The notes under the pieces are model-generated. The model was not told where the DNA came from and searched no databases. It saw only the letters and a list, made by a program, of their open reading frames with translations. The position numbers and the translations under genes were made by a program. A DNA stretch of 36,910 bases from Anaerococcus degeneri (GTDB lineage: Bacteria; Bacillota; Clostridia; Tissierellales; Peptoniphilaceae): positions 1-36,910 of the forward strand of contig NZ_JAGGLO010000014.1 in NCBI RefSeq assembly GCF_017874475.1, written 5' to 3'. Of this stretch, positions 10,025 to 17,247 are shown piece after piece. The first letter of the stretch is position 1. The number at the start of each line of letters is the position of its first letter.

Positions 10025-10057
10025 TTATTTTTTCGGCTCATCTCGTATATTTTTCAT
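10025..10057 (-). CDS. Possible 10-codon leader peptide
   Basis: AAAGGAGG, an excellent ribosome site, stands just before an ATG that opens MKNIRDEPKK and a TAA. It lies between the abiF terminator and the hairpin before ssb. It may be a leader peptide working with that hairpin, or the truncated remnant of a longer gene. No homolog is recognised. Confidence 0.35.
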   Translation of the reverse strand: MKNIRDEPKK

Positions 10058-10081
10058 TCTTCCTCCTTTGGGCATAAAAAA

Positions 10082-10105
10082 ACACCGAAATGTTTTTTTC
10101 GGTGT
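10082..10105 (-). terminator. Intrinsic terminator after abiF
   Basis: A perfect 9-bp stem, ACACCGAAA paired with TTTCGGTGT, is followed by a T run on the minus strand (10081 downward). It closes the abiF transcription unit 19 bp after the gene. Confidence 0.8.
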
Positions 10106-10123
10106 AGATTTCTCTATTTAATT

Positions 10124-10987
10124 TTATGGTTTTAGTAATTCTTTCCAGTTTTCTATAAAGCCAACATGTCTTAATTCAATATTTTCATATTTTGATATTA
10201 GTGCTGTTAGATCATGATAAAATTTTTTGTAATTTTCTTCTTCAGAAACTATTTTAAGATTAACTAATGTAGCAAATATTGTATTGTTTGAAATATTATT
10301 TTTTAAATATTCTTTATATAGCTTTGGTGATTTTGTAAGCTTTGCTCCATATAGCCTGCCATAATGGGCACATATATTTCTTATATAGGCAAAATTTTCT
10401 ATCCAAGATTCAAAGTAATGGTAGTCTGTATGAAAGACTTTTGCAATTTTACTTTTATCTTCATTTTTCATATTCTTATACATTTTAGATAAAGTTCCAA
10501 AACTTGCTACTTCTATCACTGCATAGAGTGGAATTTCTCCACCTTCATAATTGTCTTTAAAGTTTTTTATAAATGGTGAGCGTCTATTTCTTTTAACTTC
10601 CCTTGCTAATTCTTCTAGTACCCTTTCTTGTTCCTTTTGTTTCTCAAAATTATTCATATCTTTATATGAAAAGTTCCCATATCTTAAAGAAAAATAGTTT
10701 GTGATAACTGCTCTTAAAGAAACTTCAATATGCTCTATTGTTTCAAATATAAGCTGTCTAAGTTCTCTATCAAATTTATATAAACTTACAATATCTTCAA
10801 AACTTGTTCCTGATATATATCTTCCATCTTTTTTTAATGTGATACTATAAGCTTTAATCAGCCTATAATAGGATATTCTTCCAAGAATTTTCTTAGCATA
10901 AGTTTTATCTTCTACTAAAAGTCCTAAGTCTATTAAGTTTTTTACTTGATTTTCTATACTAATCGGTTCTTGATGAATTTTTTTCAT
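10124..10987 (-). CDS. abiF: AbiF/AbiD-type (Abi_2) HEPN toxin
   Basis: A 287-residue Abi_2 family protein. The N-terminal region (SIENQVKNLIDLGLLV, then GRISYYRLIKAY) is typical of AbiD/AbiF. The C-terminal half holds RNICAH (about residue 208), an R-x4-H motif of HEPN ribonucleases, followed by YGRLYGAKL. Members give abortive phage defence, and AbiF-type proteins are related by recent work to the ancestry of Cas13. The start was taken at 10987, which has AGGAG 6 bp upstream. An in-frame ATG 39 bp further up lies within the structured leader RNA and has no ribosome site. The gene has its own promoter and terminator, so it is an independent cargo unit inside the ICE. Confidence 0.85.
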   Translation of the reverse strand: MKKIHQEPISIENQVKNLIDLGLLVEDKTYAKKILGRISYYRLIKAYSITLKKDGRYISGTSFEDIVSLYKFDRELRQLIFETIEHIEVSLRAVITNYFSLRYGNFSYKDMNNFEKQKEQERVLEELAREVKRNRRSPFIKNFKDNYEGGEIPLYAVIEVASFGTLSKMYKNMKNEDKSKIAKVFHTDYHYFESWIENFAYIRNICAHYGRLYGAKLTKSPKLYKEYLKNNISNNTIFATLVNLKIVSEEENYKKFYHDLTALISKYENIELRHVGFIENWKELLKP

Positions 10988-10989
10988 TT

Positions 10990-11052
10990 TTTCTCCTAAA
11001 ATCAAATGACCCGACTTGGTCCGCATTGTTAAGAGGCGTGTCGGGTACTGTT
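10990..11052 (-). ncRNA. AbiF-type structured RNA upstream of the Abi_2 gene
   Basis: Transcription from the promoter at 11059-11087 would start near 11052. About 5 nt later comes ACCCGAC (11046-11040), which pairs with GTCGGGT (11015-11009) over 7 bp. The enclosed 24 nt contain a CGC/GCG inner pair (11036-11038 with 11022-11024). Structured RNAs of this kind (the abiF motif) are known directly upstream of Abi_2 genes and have been reported as RNA antitoxin-like partners. Match to the covariance model was not run. The assignment rests on hairpin, promoter and neighbour gene. Confidence 0.6.
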
Positions 11053-11058
11053 GACATT

Positions 11059-11087
11059 ATTATATGTTATAAAATATTTTTTGTCAA
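11059..11087 (-). promoter_or_regulatory. Consensus promoter for abiF RNA and abiF
   Basis: TTGACA (11087-11082), a 17-bp spacer and TATAAT (11064-11059) match the sigma-A consensus exactly. It is one of the strongest promoters in the window, as would suit an abundant RNA partner. Confidence 0.85.
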
Positions 11088-11143
11088 GTATTTCCTTTTA
11101 ATCTTTCCTAAATATCTATCTTACTTCTTATTTAATTTTAAAT

Positions 11144-11944
11144 TTATTCATCTAGTATTTCAACTACCATGCTCTCTTTTAACTTAACCTCATCTTTTCT
11201 CTGTAGGTATTTCTCTATGTCAAATATATTTCTCTTGTCATAATCTTCAAGGAACTTATAATTCTTATGTTTGGTTATATCAAATTTATCTGAAAGAAAT
11301 GGTCTAACTCCTCTTAATTGGTAGATACATTTCCCACCATCCATTACAGTTATTTCATCTTGGCTCATTAATTCTTTTCCAGTTTTTTGATAGTTTAAAC
11401 CAAAACTCTTTTGATTCGATCTTGTTTCTGATGTATTATATAGGTCTATTGTTTCTTTTCCCAAACTTTCAGATAATTCTTTTAATGTTGTTCTTTCTTT
11501 GCCTCCTAAAAATAATGTAGAATCACAATTGCCAACTATGGTATCGGCATTATCTTTATAGATACTTTTTAGTTGTGATTGTGCTTGTAATATTATACAA
11601 GCTGATATTTCTCTACTTCTAATAGTTGCTATCAGCTTTTCAAACTTTGGAATTAAGCCGATATTTGCAAATTCATCAAGTAGGCATCTCACATGAATAG
11701 GAAGTCTTCCGCCATATTCGTCATCTGCTTTATCACATAATAGATTAAATAATTGTGAGTACATTATTGATACTACAAAGTTAAATGTATCATCTGTATC
11801 CGATATTATTACGAATAAAGCTGTTTTCTTTTCTCCAAGTGTATCAAGTTCCAGTTCATCTTCTTTCATTAAGTCCCTAAGTTCCTGAATATCAAATGGA
11901 GCAAGCCTTGCTCCACAGGATATAAGGATTGATTTGGCAGTTTT
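11144..11944 (-). pseudogene. virD4: virD4 coupling protein, 3' part (266 codons)
   Basis: The fragment reads KTAKSILISCGARLAPFDI, then ELELDTLGEKKTALFVIISD, the Walker B region VRCLLDEFANIG and the RecA-like motif CIILQAQSQL. These are diagnostic of the T4CP VirD4/TraG ATPase that brings the relaxosome to the channel. The reading frame continues upstream of the first Met to 11944. There it joins foreign sequence with a stop 4 codons further on (TGA at IME1's end). The matching upstream half ends at 26424 with KYKLAAG. Joining the two at the shared GA restores KLAAGKTAKS in frame. Confidence 0.9.
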
Positions 11945-11957
11945 TCCTGTAACAACT

Positions 11958-11963
11958 TGTCAA
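11958..11963 (-). promoter_or_regulatory. -35 half of a circle-joint promoter (IME1 end)
   Basis: TTGACA at 11963-11958 points outward from IME1. If the element circularises at GA, a 17-bp spacer then leads to TAGAAT (26419-26414) at the other end, facing tnpX1. A promoter formed by joined ends is known for tnpX of Tn4451/Tn4453. In the integrated state no -10 follows it in virD4. Confidence 0.6.
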
Positions 11964-11970
11964 GGACTTT

Positions 11971-12156
11971 CTAATCATTTTTATCGACTTTTTGATGTTT
12001 TTCTCTCTCCATTTCTCTAATCATTATGCGTTTTAATTTGTCTTGCATTGTTTCCGTTGCATTTTCATTAAAGTGAACAACAACCTCATAGGTTGCTTTA
12101 CCAATTTTCTTTATGGTTTTTGTTCCCGTATTCTGTTCATTTTTATTTTCGTGCAT
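11971..12156 (-). CDS. tnpW: TnpW-like transposon protein
   Basis: Sixty-one residues. The core KKIGKATYEVVVHFNENATE followed by TMQDKLKRIMIRE is the TnpW pattern (x-IG-x-TY-V-x-V-x-F, then ET-x-x-DKL). Tn4451-family elements carry it, function unknown. It lies 26 bp from the element end. AGGAGG precedes the ATG. A strong terminator hairpin stands between it and the upstream gene. A second TnpW-like gene is partly present at 36774-36910. Confidence 0.75.
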   Translation of the reverse strand: MHENKNEQNTGTKTIKKIGKATYEVVVHFNENATETMQDKLKRIMIREMEREKHQKVDKND

Positions 12157-12186
12157 ATATTTTTCCTCCTGTTTGTTTCGATAAAA

Positions 12187-12220
12187 AAGACGATTAGATT
12201 TTTAATTTTCTAATCGCCTT
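12187..12220 (-). terminator. Intrinsic terminator
   Basis: A 12-bp stem (12209-12220 with 12187-12198, one G-U pair in the minus-strand RNA) is followed by CTTTTTTAT. It ends the replisome-organizer transcript and stands about 30 bp before the tnpW start. Confidence 0.75.
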
Positions 12221-12314
12221 TAAAGTGTCATATTTATATTTTTATTATATCTGGCATACTTTGATACCTTTTTAGACTTAAAGTCTTTAATAGTGGCTTT
12301 CCACCTCTTTTTAT

Positions 12315-13049
12315 CTATAAAGATTCGCCTATGTCATAGTTCATTTTTTTATTTCCTCCTTGATGTCTTAGTTTTTCTTTGTCTTCTTCATACCATTTTA
12401 AGATTGTCGCATAGTGGTTTTGATAGGTCTTACCACTGCTTTCCATGTATCTGGATAGTTTATTTATCATTATTTCTGTGTGTGAGTTTAATTTTTCTTT
12501 TAGATTTTTATATTCTTCTTTGCTTAGCCTTACATTTTTGTATTCTCCATAAAAGATGGGGGTGGACTTTTTATCTTTTTCTATCTCTCCCTCTCTCTCT
12601 TTATCTATCTCTATATCTTTCTCTATCTCTATCTCTTGTCGGACATGGGTTGGACTCATTAAGGACAATGTCCTCTGTTTATTTTGTCTGTATCTTCTTT
12701 TTTTCTCTGCCCAGGCTGTTTCTGATCCGATTAAGTTTGGTATTTCAGTTAAATAGTATTCATCATTTTCTGTTACAACTTCTAATAAGCCTTGGTTGAT
12801 TAAATAATTAACTGTAACCATTACATCATCGTCTGTTTCATCTATGGTTAGTGCTAACTCTTTTATAAAATCACTTTCTACTCCGTCATAATATAGTTTG
12901 CCCTCATCTTTTAGACTTAGTAATAAAAGTTTGAGGTAGATTATCGTGTAGGTATCTCCTCCCGATATTCTCCTTAGCCTTTTTATCCTTTTGTCTGTGA
13001 AAAATTCTTCTTTTAATTTTATCCAATAATATCTTTTGTTTGTTGCCAT
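12315..13049 (-). CDS. Phage-type replisome organizer, N-terminal domain protein
   Basis: A 244-residue protein starting KRYYWIKLKEEFFTDKRIKR and containing GGDTYTIIYLKLLLLSLKDE, the pattern of the phage replisome organizer N-terminal family (winged helix, DNA binding). A basic linker and a Glu/Lys-rich repeat (about residues 145-160) precede a C-terminal region (YKNLKEKLNSHTEIMINKLS). Such proteins open origins and load helicase. In an IME it suggests replication of the excised circle. AAAGGAG lies before the ATG, and short direct repeats lie just upstream. Confidence 0.75.
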   Translation of the reverse strand: MATNKRYYWIKLKEEFFTDKRIKRLRRISGGDTYTIIYLKLLLLSLKDEGKLYYDGVESDFIKELALTIDETDDDVMVTVNYLINQGLLEVVTENDEYYLTEIPNLIGSETAWAEKKRRYRQNKQRTLSLMSPTHVRQEIEIEKDIEIDKEREGEIEKDKKSTPIFYGEYKNVRLSKEEYKNLKEKLNSHTEIMINKLSRYMESSGKTYQNHYATILKWYEEDKEKLRHQGGNKKMNYDIGESL

Positions 13050-13059
13050 ATCTGCTCCT

Positions 13060-13097
13060 TTCTTGATTTTCGATAATCGAAATTCTTGATTTCCGAT
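13060..13097. repeat. Two 15-bp direct repeats before the replisome organizer
   Basis: TTCTTGATTTTCGAT (13060-13074) and TTCTTGATTTCCGAT (13083-13097) differ at one base and repeat at 23 bp. A TCGAT/ATCGA palindrome falls between them. They overlap the leader of the replisome-organizer gene and could be its operator or part of an origin. Confidence 0.5.
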
Positions 13098-13145
13098 TTT
13101 CTTAAATTCTGGACTTCTGCTTTTCGGAAGTCTTGTTATTGTATT

Positions 13146-13174
13146 TAAGGGTGTAACTTTTCGTTACTCCCTTA
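13146..13174 (-). terminator. Hairpin at the 3' end of the pcfB-like gene
   Basis: TAAGGG and GTAAC pair with GTTAC and CCCTTA across one mismatch, loop TTTTC (13146-13157 with 13163-13174). It includes the stop codon of the pcfB-like gene. There is no T run, so termination is uncertain. Confidence 0.4.
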
Positions 13175-13699
13175 GATTTCTCTGGTCATATCTTTTTTGT
13201 TTGGTTTTACTTTTTCCTTTACTTTCCTTTTTACTTTTTCTTTTGCCTTATCCTTGTTCTTGGATAGGTCTTTGTATTTCTTTATTTGCTTTAGGATACT
13301 TTCCTTTTCTTTTTTATTTTCTTTGGCTATGACTTGCTTAAAGGCATATTCCATTACTTTTATATCTTTGGCTTGGAAAAATACTTCATAGTTTTTAGTT
13401 TCTTTGTTTTTCATTACTGAAAAACTTACTCCAAGTTTGTTTAGTTCTTTTTTTAAGTCTTTGAGGTCGCTTTGATCTATGCTTATATTTTCTAGTTGTC
13501 CTTTTTTATATAAGTCTTTTATTTTCATTTTATCTCCCATAAGACTTTTTAAGTTTCCATTTGCTTTTTCTAAGGTATCATTCATCTTTTTTCTTATTTC
13601 TTTTTCAAGATTGATTGATTCTTTTGCTGCCTTTATTGTGTATGTTATTATGGTTTGTGCTGCTTGACCTGCTTCTTTGCTTATTTCTTCGTTTATCAT
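13172..13699 (-). CDS. PcfB-like (DUF3801) relaxosome accessory protein
   Basis: A 175-residue protein. The centre (LKDLKKELNKLGVSFSVMKN, then NYEVFFQAKDIKVMEYAFKQ) matches DUF3801/PcfB, the factor that links relaxase to the VirD4 coupling protein in pCF10-type systems. The C-terminal 45 residues are Lys-rich. In ICEs pcfB normally stands just before virD4. Here the IME carries its own copy, which may adapt its relaxosome to a helper's coupling protein (inference). Confidence 0.7.
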   Translation of the reverse strand: MINEEISKEAGQAAQTIITYTIKAAKESINLEKEIRKKMNDTLEKANGNLKSLMGDKMKIKDLYKKGQLENISIDQSDLKDLKKELNKLGVSFSVMKNKETKNYEVFFQAKDIKVMEYAFKQVIAKENKKEKESILKQIKKYKDLSKNKDKAKEKVKRKVKEKVKPNKKDMTREI

Positions 13700-13730
13700 G
13701 TTTTCTCTCCTTTGTTTGAAATAAAATAGA

Positions 13731-13760
13731 GAAGTATAGGCTTTAATTTTTCTATACTTC
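13731..13760 (-). terminator. Hairpin before the pcfB-like gene
   Basis: A perfect 9-bp stem, GAAGTATAG with CTATACTTC, loop of 12. On the minus strand it is followed by CTCTATTTTATTT, a weak T tail. The 120 bp beyond it up to 13881 show no gene with a convincing start. Confidence 0.5.
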
Positions 13761-13881
13761 CCTTTGCTTGTTTTTATTTTATTGTTCTTGGTGGTGGAAT
13801 GCTTTATTTTGATGTTTTTATATCTTTCTTAGGTCTTTGTACCTTTTATTGTTTTTCTGCTCTTATTTTGCTTTTCCACCT

Positions 13882-14055
13882 TTAGTAGTTTGTGTGTGTT
13901 CTTTTGTCTGATAGATAGTTTTTCATGTTGGAATATATAATCTGTATTTCCTCATTGTTCATTGATTTTATTTCTTCTGTGCTTTTGTAGGTTTTATATG
14001 TTCCATCTTGATCTGCTTTTATGAGTTCATTTATTATCTCTTGCCTTTTATTCAT
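13882..14055 (-). CDS. Small hypothetical protein (57 aa)
   Basis: An uninterrupted 57-codon frame begins MNKRQEIINELIKADQDGTY and ends THTNY. GAGGAGG lies 8 bp before the ATG, and a TATAAT hexamer lies about 30 bp further up, just after the relaxase gene. The product is hydrophilic and helical with no recognised family. It occupies the post-relaxase position that holds cargo genes in IME2 and IME3. Confidence 0.55.
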   Translation of the reverse strand: MNKRQEIINELIKADQDGTYKTYKSTEEIKSMNNEEIQIIYSNMKNYLSDKRTHTNY

Positions 14056-14128
14056 CTCTATTACCTCCTCGATCTGCCTTTATTTTCTTGGTCATATTAT
14101 AGCTTGGATAAGATATTTTTACCAGGTC

Positions 14129-15769
14129 TTATCTTTCTTGATTTTTGTAATAGTCTTTAGTCATTTGTCTTTTTTTATTAAAACTATCACTATCTTGCTT
14201 ATACTCTTTTATCTTTTCTATGATACTTTCTTTTTCTCCTCTCTTGATTGCCTTGTCAATTTCAATACTTAGGTCTATGCCATAATCATCATTTACAGTC
14301 TTAGCTGCATATTTGATATGATTGATATTTTCGTATTCTTCCTTAATAGATTGAGCTTGTTTATTTAGCTTAGTAATTTCAATTTCAAGACTTTGTATAT
14401 CGCTTTGCCAATTTTTAGATTTAATAGCTGATGAGCCTGTTATTTTTTCAAGGATTGCCCTTGCTCTTTTATATTTATCTATCTCGTCTTTATGGGAATT
14501 GTAAAAGCTGTCTTTGAATAGGGATTTACTGTTCCATTCCTCAAAGACTTTTTTGTTATCCTTGATGATGTCCGCATAGGCAAAGCATTTATTTAAGTTT
14601 TCTATTCTTGTGGTTTTCGCCTTAATGTCTTGACTAATCTTCTTATTTTGGGATTGTAATGTGCTTATCTTTTCTTGTAGGTCGGCTATGGTTTTAAGAT
14701 TGTTGTCTTTCAGATATATTCTTGCTTTGGAAAATCGTCTTAGGTCTGCACCTATCTTTTTGTTGCTTGCATAGGGATTTAACTTTCTTGCTTTTTCTCC
14801 CTGTAAGTCATAATAAATACTGATGTACTCATAGAGATTAAAGAGTTCCGCCTTGTTCTCATATTCTTCTTTTTTCTCCTGTTTGTATTCATCATATTTT
14901 ACTTGCAGACTTCCAAGTAACGAGCCTATCCAAGACGTAAGTTTGGATAGCTCCTCTTTTAATTTTCTAAATTCTAAATTCAAGGCGATGATTTTTCTGT
15001 TTTGGTTTCCTCTCTCTGTCTGTATGCCTTTTTTCTCCATCTGATAACTGCTTGTGCCTAAATGAATTTGCGGGAGTTCTTCTCTGCCTTGTTCTTTAAA
15101 GGTGCGTGGATCTATCCTTTTATTTATGTTGTTTCTTGCCAAGTATTCGTTTGCTTTCTTTGAAAAGTTTTCTCTCCACTCTTTTGCTTTGTCAGGTTCA
15201 TTCCAATCGTTCAAATTTACTTTTCTTGATTTATAGTTTCCACTTTTCAGTTTTATCTTTTCTCCGTTTTCATCAAGGATATATTTTTTTCTGCATTTCG
15301 GTTTCCAATTCCCTTTTTTGTCTATTTCTCTAAGGGTAAGTAGGATATGGGCGTGTGGTTGTTCTTCATGATCGCTTGCCATAGGATTATGAATATTACA
15401 GTCTGCTATCATACCTTTAGAAGTAAAGTTTTCTTCTATAAATTCGCTGATTAACTTTATTCTGTCCTGTTCATTTAATTCTCTTGGAAGTGTAAAGAGC
15501 AGATTTCTTGCAAGTTGTGAATTTTTACTTTTTTCGATTTTCTCAACTTCATTCCATAGGTATTCTCTGTTTGAAAACTCTTTCGGGATATGTTCCGGCA
15601 GAAATATTTTTGAGAATACAAGGTCTTCTTTTTTAGAATAGTCATGTGTTTTTCCATAGTATTCATCTTGTAATTTATCTCTTGCATTGTATGCAGCTTT
15701 TGCAATCACGCTATGCCCTTTTGACCTTGCCACAATATCTACATGGGTATGCAAACTTTTGATTTCCAT
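14129..15769 (-). CDS. MobA/MobL (MobQ) relaxase of IME1
   Basis: A 546-residue relaxase that would nick oriT and lead the strand into the recipient. The N-terminal 200 residues hold the MobA/MobL signatures: VIAKAAYNARDKL (candidate catalytic Tyr), NREYLWNEVEKIEKSKNSQL, and the metal-binding PHAHILLTLREI. The C-terminal half is coiled coil. AAAGGAGG precedes the ATG. It is related to but clearly distinct from the two relaxases at 28310 and 34026, which resemble each other much more. An oriT-like region lies directly upstream. Confidence 0.9.
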   Translation of the reverse strand: MEIKSLHTHVDIVARSKGHSVIAKAAYNARDKLQDEYYGKTHDYSKKEDLVFSKIFLPEHIPKEFSNREYLWNEVEKIEKSKNSQLARNLLFTLPRELNEQDRIKLISEFIEENFTSKGMIADCNIHNPMASDHEEQPHAHILLTLREIDKKGNWKPKCRKKYILDENGEKIKLKSGNYKSRKVNLNDWNEPDKAKEWRENFSKKANEYLARNNINKRIDPRTFKEQGREELPQIHLGTSSYQMEKKGIQTERGNQNRKIIALNLEFRKLKEELSKLTSWIGSLLGSLQVKYDEYKQEKKEEYENKAELFNLYEYISIYYDLQGEKARKLNPYASNKKIGADLRRFSKARIYLKDNNLKTIADLQEKISTLQSQNKKISQDIKAKTTRIENLNKCFAYADIIKDNKKVFEEWNSKSLFKDSFYNSHKDEIDKYKRARAILEKITGSSAIKSKNWQSDIQSLEIEITKLNKQAQSIKEEYENINHIKYAAKTVNDDYGIDLSIEIDKAIKRGEKESIIEKIKEYKQDSDSFNKKRQMTKDYYKNQER

Positions 15770-15824
15770 TGTCTTTTCCTCCTTTATCTGTTTTCAATTT
15801 TGGGATTTTACTATCCTAATGTTC

Positions 15825-15890
15825 AGGTCGTATCTTCGCTCCCTTTTTCAAAGGGCGCAAAGATACACCGTTTGACTACGGTGCTTTGCG
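15825..15890 (-). other. oriT candidate of IME1 (IncQ/RSF1010-like)
   Basis: On the minus strand an inverted repeat CACCGT/ACGGTG (15883-15866) is followed at once by GTATCTTTGCGCCCTTT. The layout, inverted repeat then TGCGCCCT, is that of MobQ nick regions (TAAGTGCGCCCT in the IncQ family). Beside it lies a long hairpin, GTATCTT-CGC paired with GCG-AAGATAC. The rest of the 15770-16083 gap holds further GC-rich hairpins (for example GGGGG/CCCCC at 15957-15972) and no gene. Confidence 0.65.
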
Positions 15891-16083
15891 TTCCTGCGGA
15901 AAGCTTATAGCTCCGCTAAGGAAACGAAAACGCTAAAGCATTTTTATTTGTTCAAGGGGGCTACTCCCCCTTAGACCCCTGTGAACTTTGTTTTTTGTAG
16001 ATTTTTCAAATCCACAAAAAAGCAAAGTGTTAAAATGTTCTCACTTTGCTCCATCTCAGTTTCTAATACATTTTCTGTTTTCC

Positions 16084-16458
16084 TTATTCTTCCTCTGTCA
16101 GTTCTTCAAAATCATCATTTGCATTTTCCTCTTTAAGATTTGGATTTTCTTCTAAAGAGATTTCTTTTTCTTTTAAATGAATTTCTGTAAGTTCTTTTAG
16201 CTTTTCTCTATTTCGATTATCGGAAAGTACATAATCTAAAAAGGCATAGATTAAATCATTGTCGGTACTTTCTTCTGCTCCGGTTATCTGTTTTTCAAAT
16301 TTCTCAAACACGCCTCCTTTTTCTACTTTTCGTTTCGTGTCCGCCTTTCTTTTTAGCTGTGATTTCTTTTGTCTTAGTTGCTTAATTTTGTTTTCTACCT
16401 GTTCTTTTTTCTTAGTTTCTTTTTCCAACTGGCTCATTACATTTTCTAACTCTTTCAT
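16084..16458 (-). CDS. DUF3847 family protein (relaxosome accessory candidate)
   Basis: A 124-residue protein: a coiled coil over residues 1-45 (Lys/Gln/Glu-rich), then RKVEKGGVFEKFEKQI and a helical segment, and a very acidic tail. This matches DUF3847, whose gene regularly stands before MobA/MobL relaxase genes, as it does three times in this window. A MobC-like role at oriT is likely but not shown. GGAGG lies 7 bp before the ATG. Confidence 0.7.
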   Translation of the reverse strand: MKELENVMSQLEKETKKKEQVENKIKQLRQKKSQLKRKADTKRKVEKGGVFEKFEKQITGAEESTDNDLIYAFLDYVLSDNRNREKLKELTEIHLKEKEISLEENPNLKEENANDDFEELTEEE

Positions 16459-16495
16459 TTTTCATTCCTCCATTTCAATATTGTTGTGTTCCAAA

Positions 16496-16522
16496 CAAAG
16501 AAAGGCTAAGCACCTTTCTTTG
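16496..16522 (-). terminator. Hairpin between sigma-like gene and DUF3847 gene
   Basis: A perfect 10-bp stem, CAAAGAAAGG with CCTTTCTTTG, loop of 7. There is no T run on either side, so it may stabilise or process RNA rather than terminate. Confidence 0.4.
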
Positions 16523-16544
16523 ATACTTAACCTTTCATCATTTT

Positions 16545-16961
16545 TTAGATTTTATCTTCTAAAATCTTTCTTAGTTTTTCTAAAATTTGATCCCTCCTTT
16601 GTCCGATTGCCTGATGTGTAACTTTCTCTTTTCTGCTGATTGACCTAAGACTTTCTTCTCTGTAGAAGATGGCTTCCATTAACTCTCTTTCTTCTTTTGT
16701 CAGTGTAGCTAATGCCTTATGCAGTTCTTCAATTTGCATTTTGACTTCTACAATTTTTTCTAAGTCTATTTTTTCATCTATGATGTTATCTACAAAGTGT
16801 CCATCATGATCTAATGATGAAAATGGAATAACTCCATACTTGCAATCCTTTTTCTGAAGATATTTTTCATGCTCTGTTATCTTCCAATAGGCTTTGTAGA
16901 CTTCTTCACTTATGGGTATAGCTTCCCCTTTGACATAAAGGTAATATTCCTTATTAGGCAT
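16545..16961 (-). CDS. Sigma-70 region 4-like DNA-binding protein
   Basis: A 138-residue protein. The N-terminus (YYLYVKGEAIPISEEVYKAYW) is typical of short mobile-element sigma-like proteins. The C-terminal third (ALATLTKEERELMEAIFYRE, then SLRSISRKEKVTHQAIGQRR) is a region 4 helix-turn-helix. There is no recognisable region 2, so it is more likely a regulator of element genes than a full sigma factor. AAGGAGG precedes the ATG. It leads the DUF3847-relaxase group and is separated from the iron genes by a terminator. Confidence 0.75.
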   Translation of the reverse strand: MPNKEYYLYVKGEAIPISEEVYKAYWKITEHEKYLQKKDCKYGVIPFSSLDHDGHFVDNIIDEKIDLEKIVEVKMQIEELHKALATLTKEERELMEAIFYREESLRSISRKEKVTHQAIGQRRDQILEKLRKILEDKI

Positions 16962-17013
16962 TGTGTTATCCTCCTTTTTAAGTTCTCTGTTTTGCTTTTT
17001 GAGAATAAAAAAG

Positions 17014-17046
17014 GAGGACTTCTACACTTTGACGTAAAAAGTCCTC
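17014..17046 (-). terminator. Terminator after the iron-uptake operon
   Basis: GAGGACTT (17046-17039) pairs with AAGTCCTC (17021-17014) on the minus strand, followed by CTTTTTTATT. It separates the feo/ABC block from the mobilization genes. Confidence 0.75.
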
Positions 17047-17078
17047 TCGGCTTAAAAACTAATATTTTATATGATTTT

Positions 17079-17183
17079 CTATTTTGTTGTTTCTGGTAAA
17101 GTGTTATTGCTACGTGTAAGCAATTCCAAGCATAAAAAATGATAAATATATCTTATGTGAATAACAAAATTTAGTGTTTTCAT
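17079..17183 (-). CDS. Possible 34-aa small membrane peptide downstream of feoC
   Basis: ATG with GGAGG 8 bp upstream opens a 34-codon frame, MKTLNFVIHIRYIYHFLCLE and a polar end. One hydrophobic helix is possible. It lies between feoC and the operon terminator. No family is recognised, and it may be chance. Confidence 0.35.
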   Translation of the reverse strand: MKTLNFVIHIRYIYHFLCLELLTRSNNTLPETTK

Positions 17184-17247
17184 TATTTATCCCTCCATTG
17201 CTTAGCTACATTTTAACCTCCATTCTTTGATTCTGTACTTAACCAAA

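Larger units (their letters stand above)
1..11944 (-). mobile_element. ICE conjugation (type IV secretion) module
   Basis: A co-directional block reads virD4 3' part, abiF, ssb-like, maff2, virB6, small membrane gene, prgI, virB4, methyltransferase, CD1108-type peptidase, DUF4315, LRR surface protein. This content and order is that of Tn1549/CTn-type ICEs of Firmicutes. Spacing from ssb to the LRR gene is tight (stop/start overlaps or gaps under about 25 bp), so these genes look like one operon. The ICE integrase, ICE relaxase and attachment sites are not in the window. The virD4 gene is broken by inserted elements, so transfer by this copy alone is doubtful. Confidence 0.85.

Noticed and set aside
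10988-11026. Longer AbiF start at 11026 adding 13 residues
   Set aside because: The ATG lies within the paired leader RNA and has no ribosome site, while the ATG at 10987 has AGGAG at proper distance.
12570-12650. CT-rich repeats as a CRISPR or satellite array
   Set aside because: The repeats are imperfect and code for the Glu/Lys/Ile-rich linker of the replisome organizer. There is no repeat-spacer pattern.
12293-12799. Plus-strand ORF of 168 codons, rich in Leu/Ser/Phe
   Set aside because: It is the complement of the Glu/Lys-rich replisome-organizer gene, with low complexity and no ribosome site.
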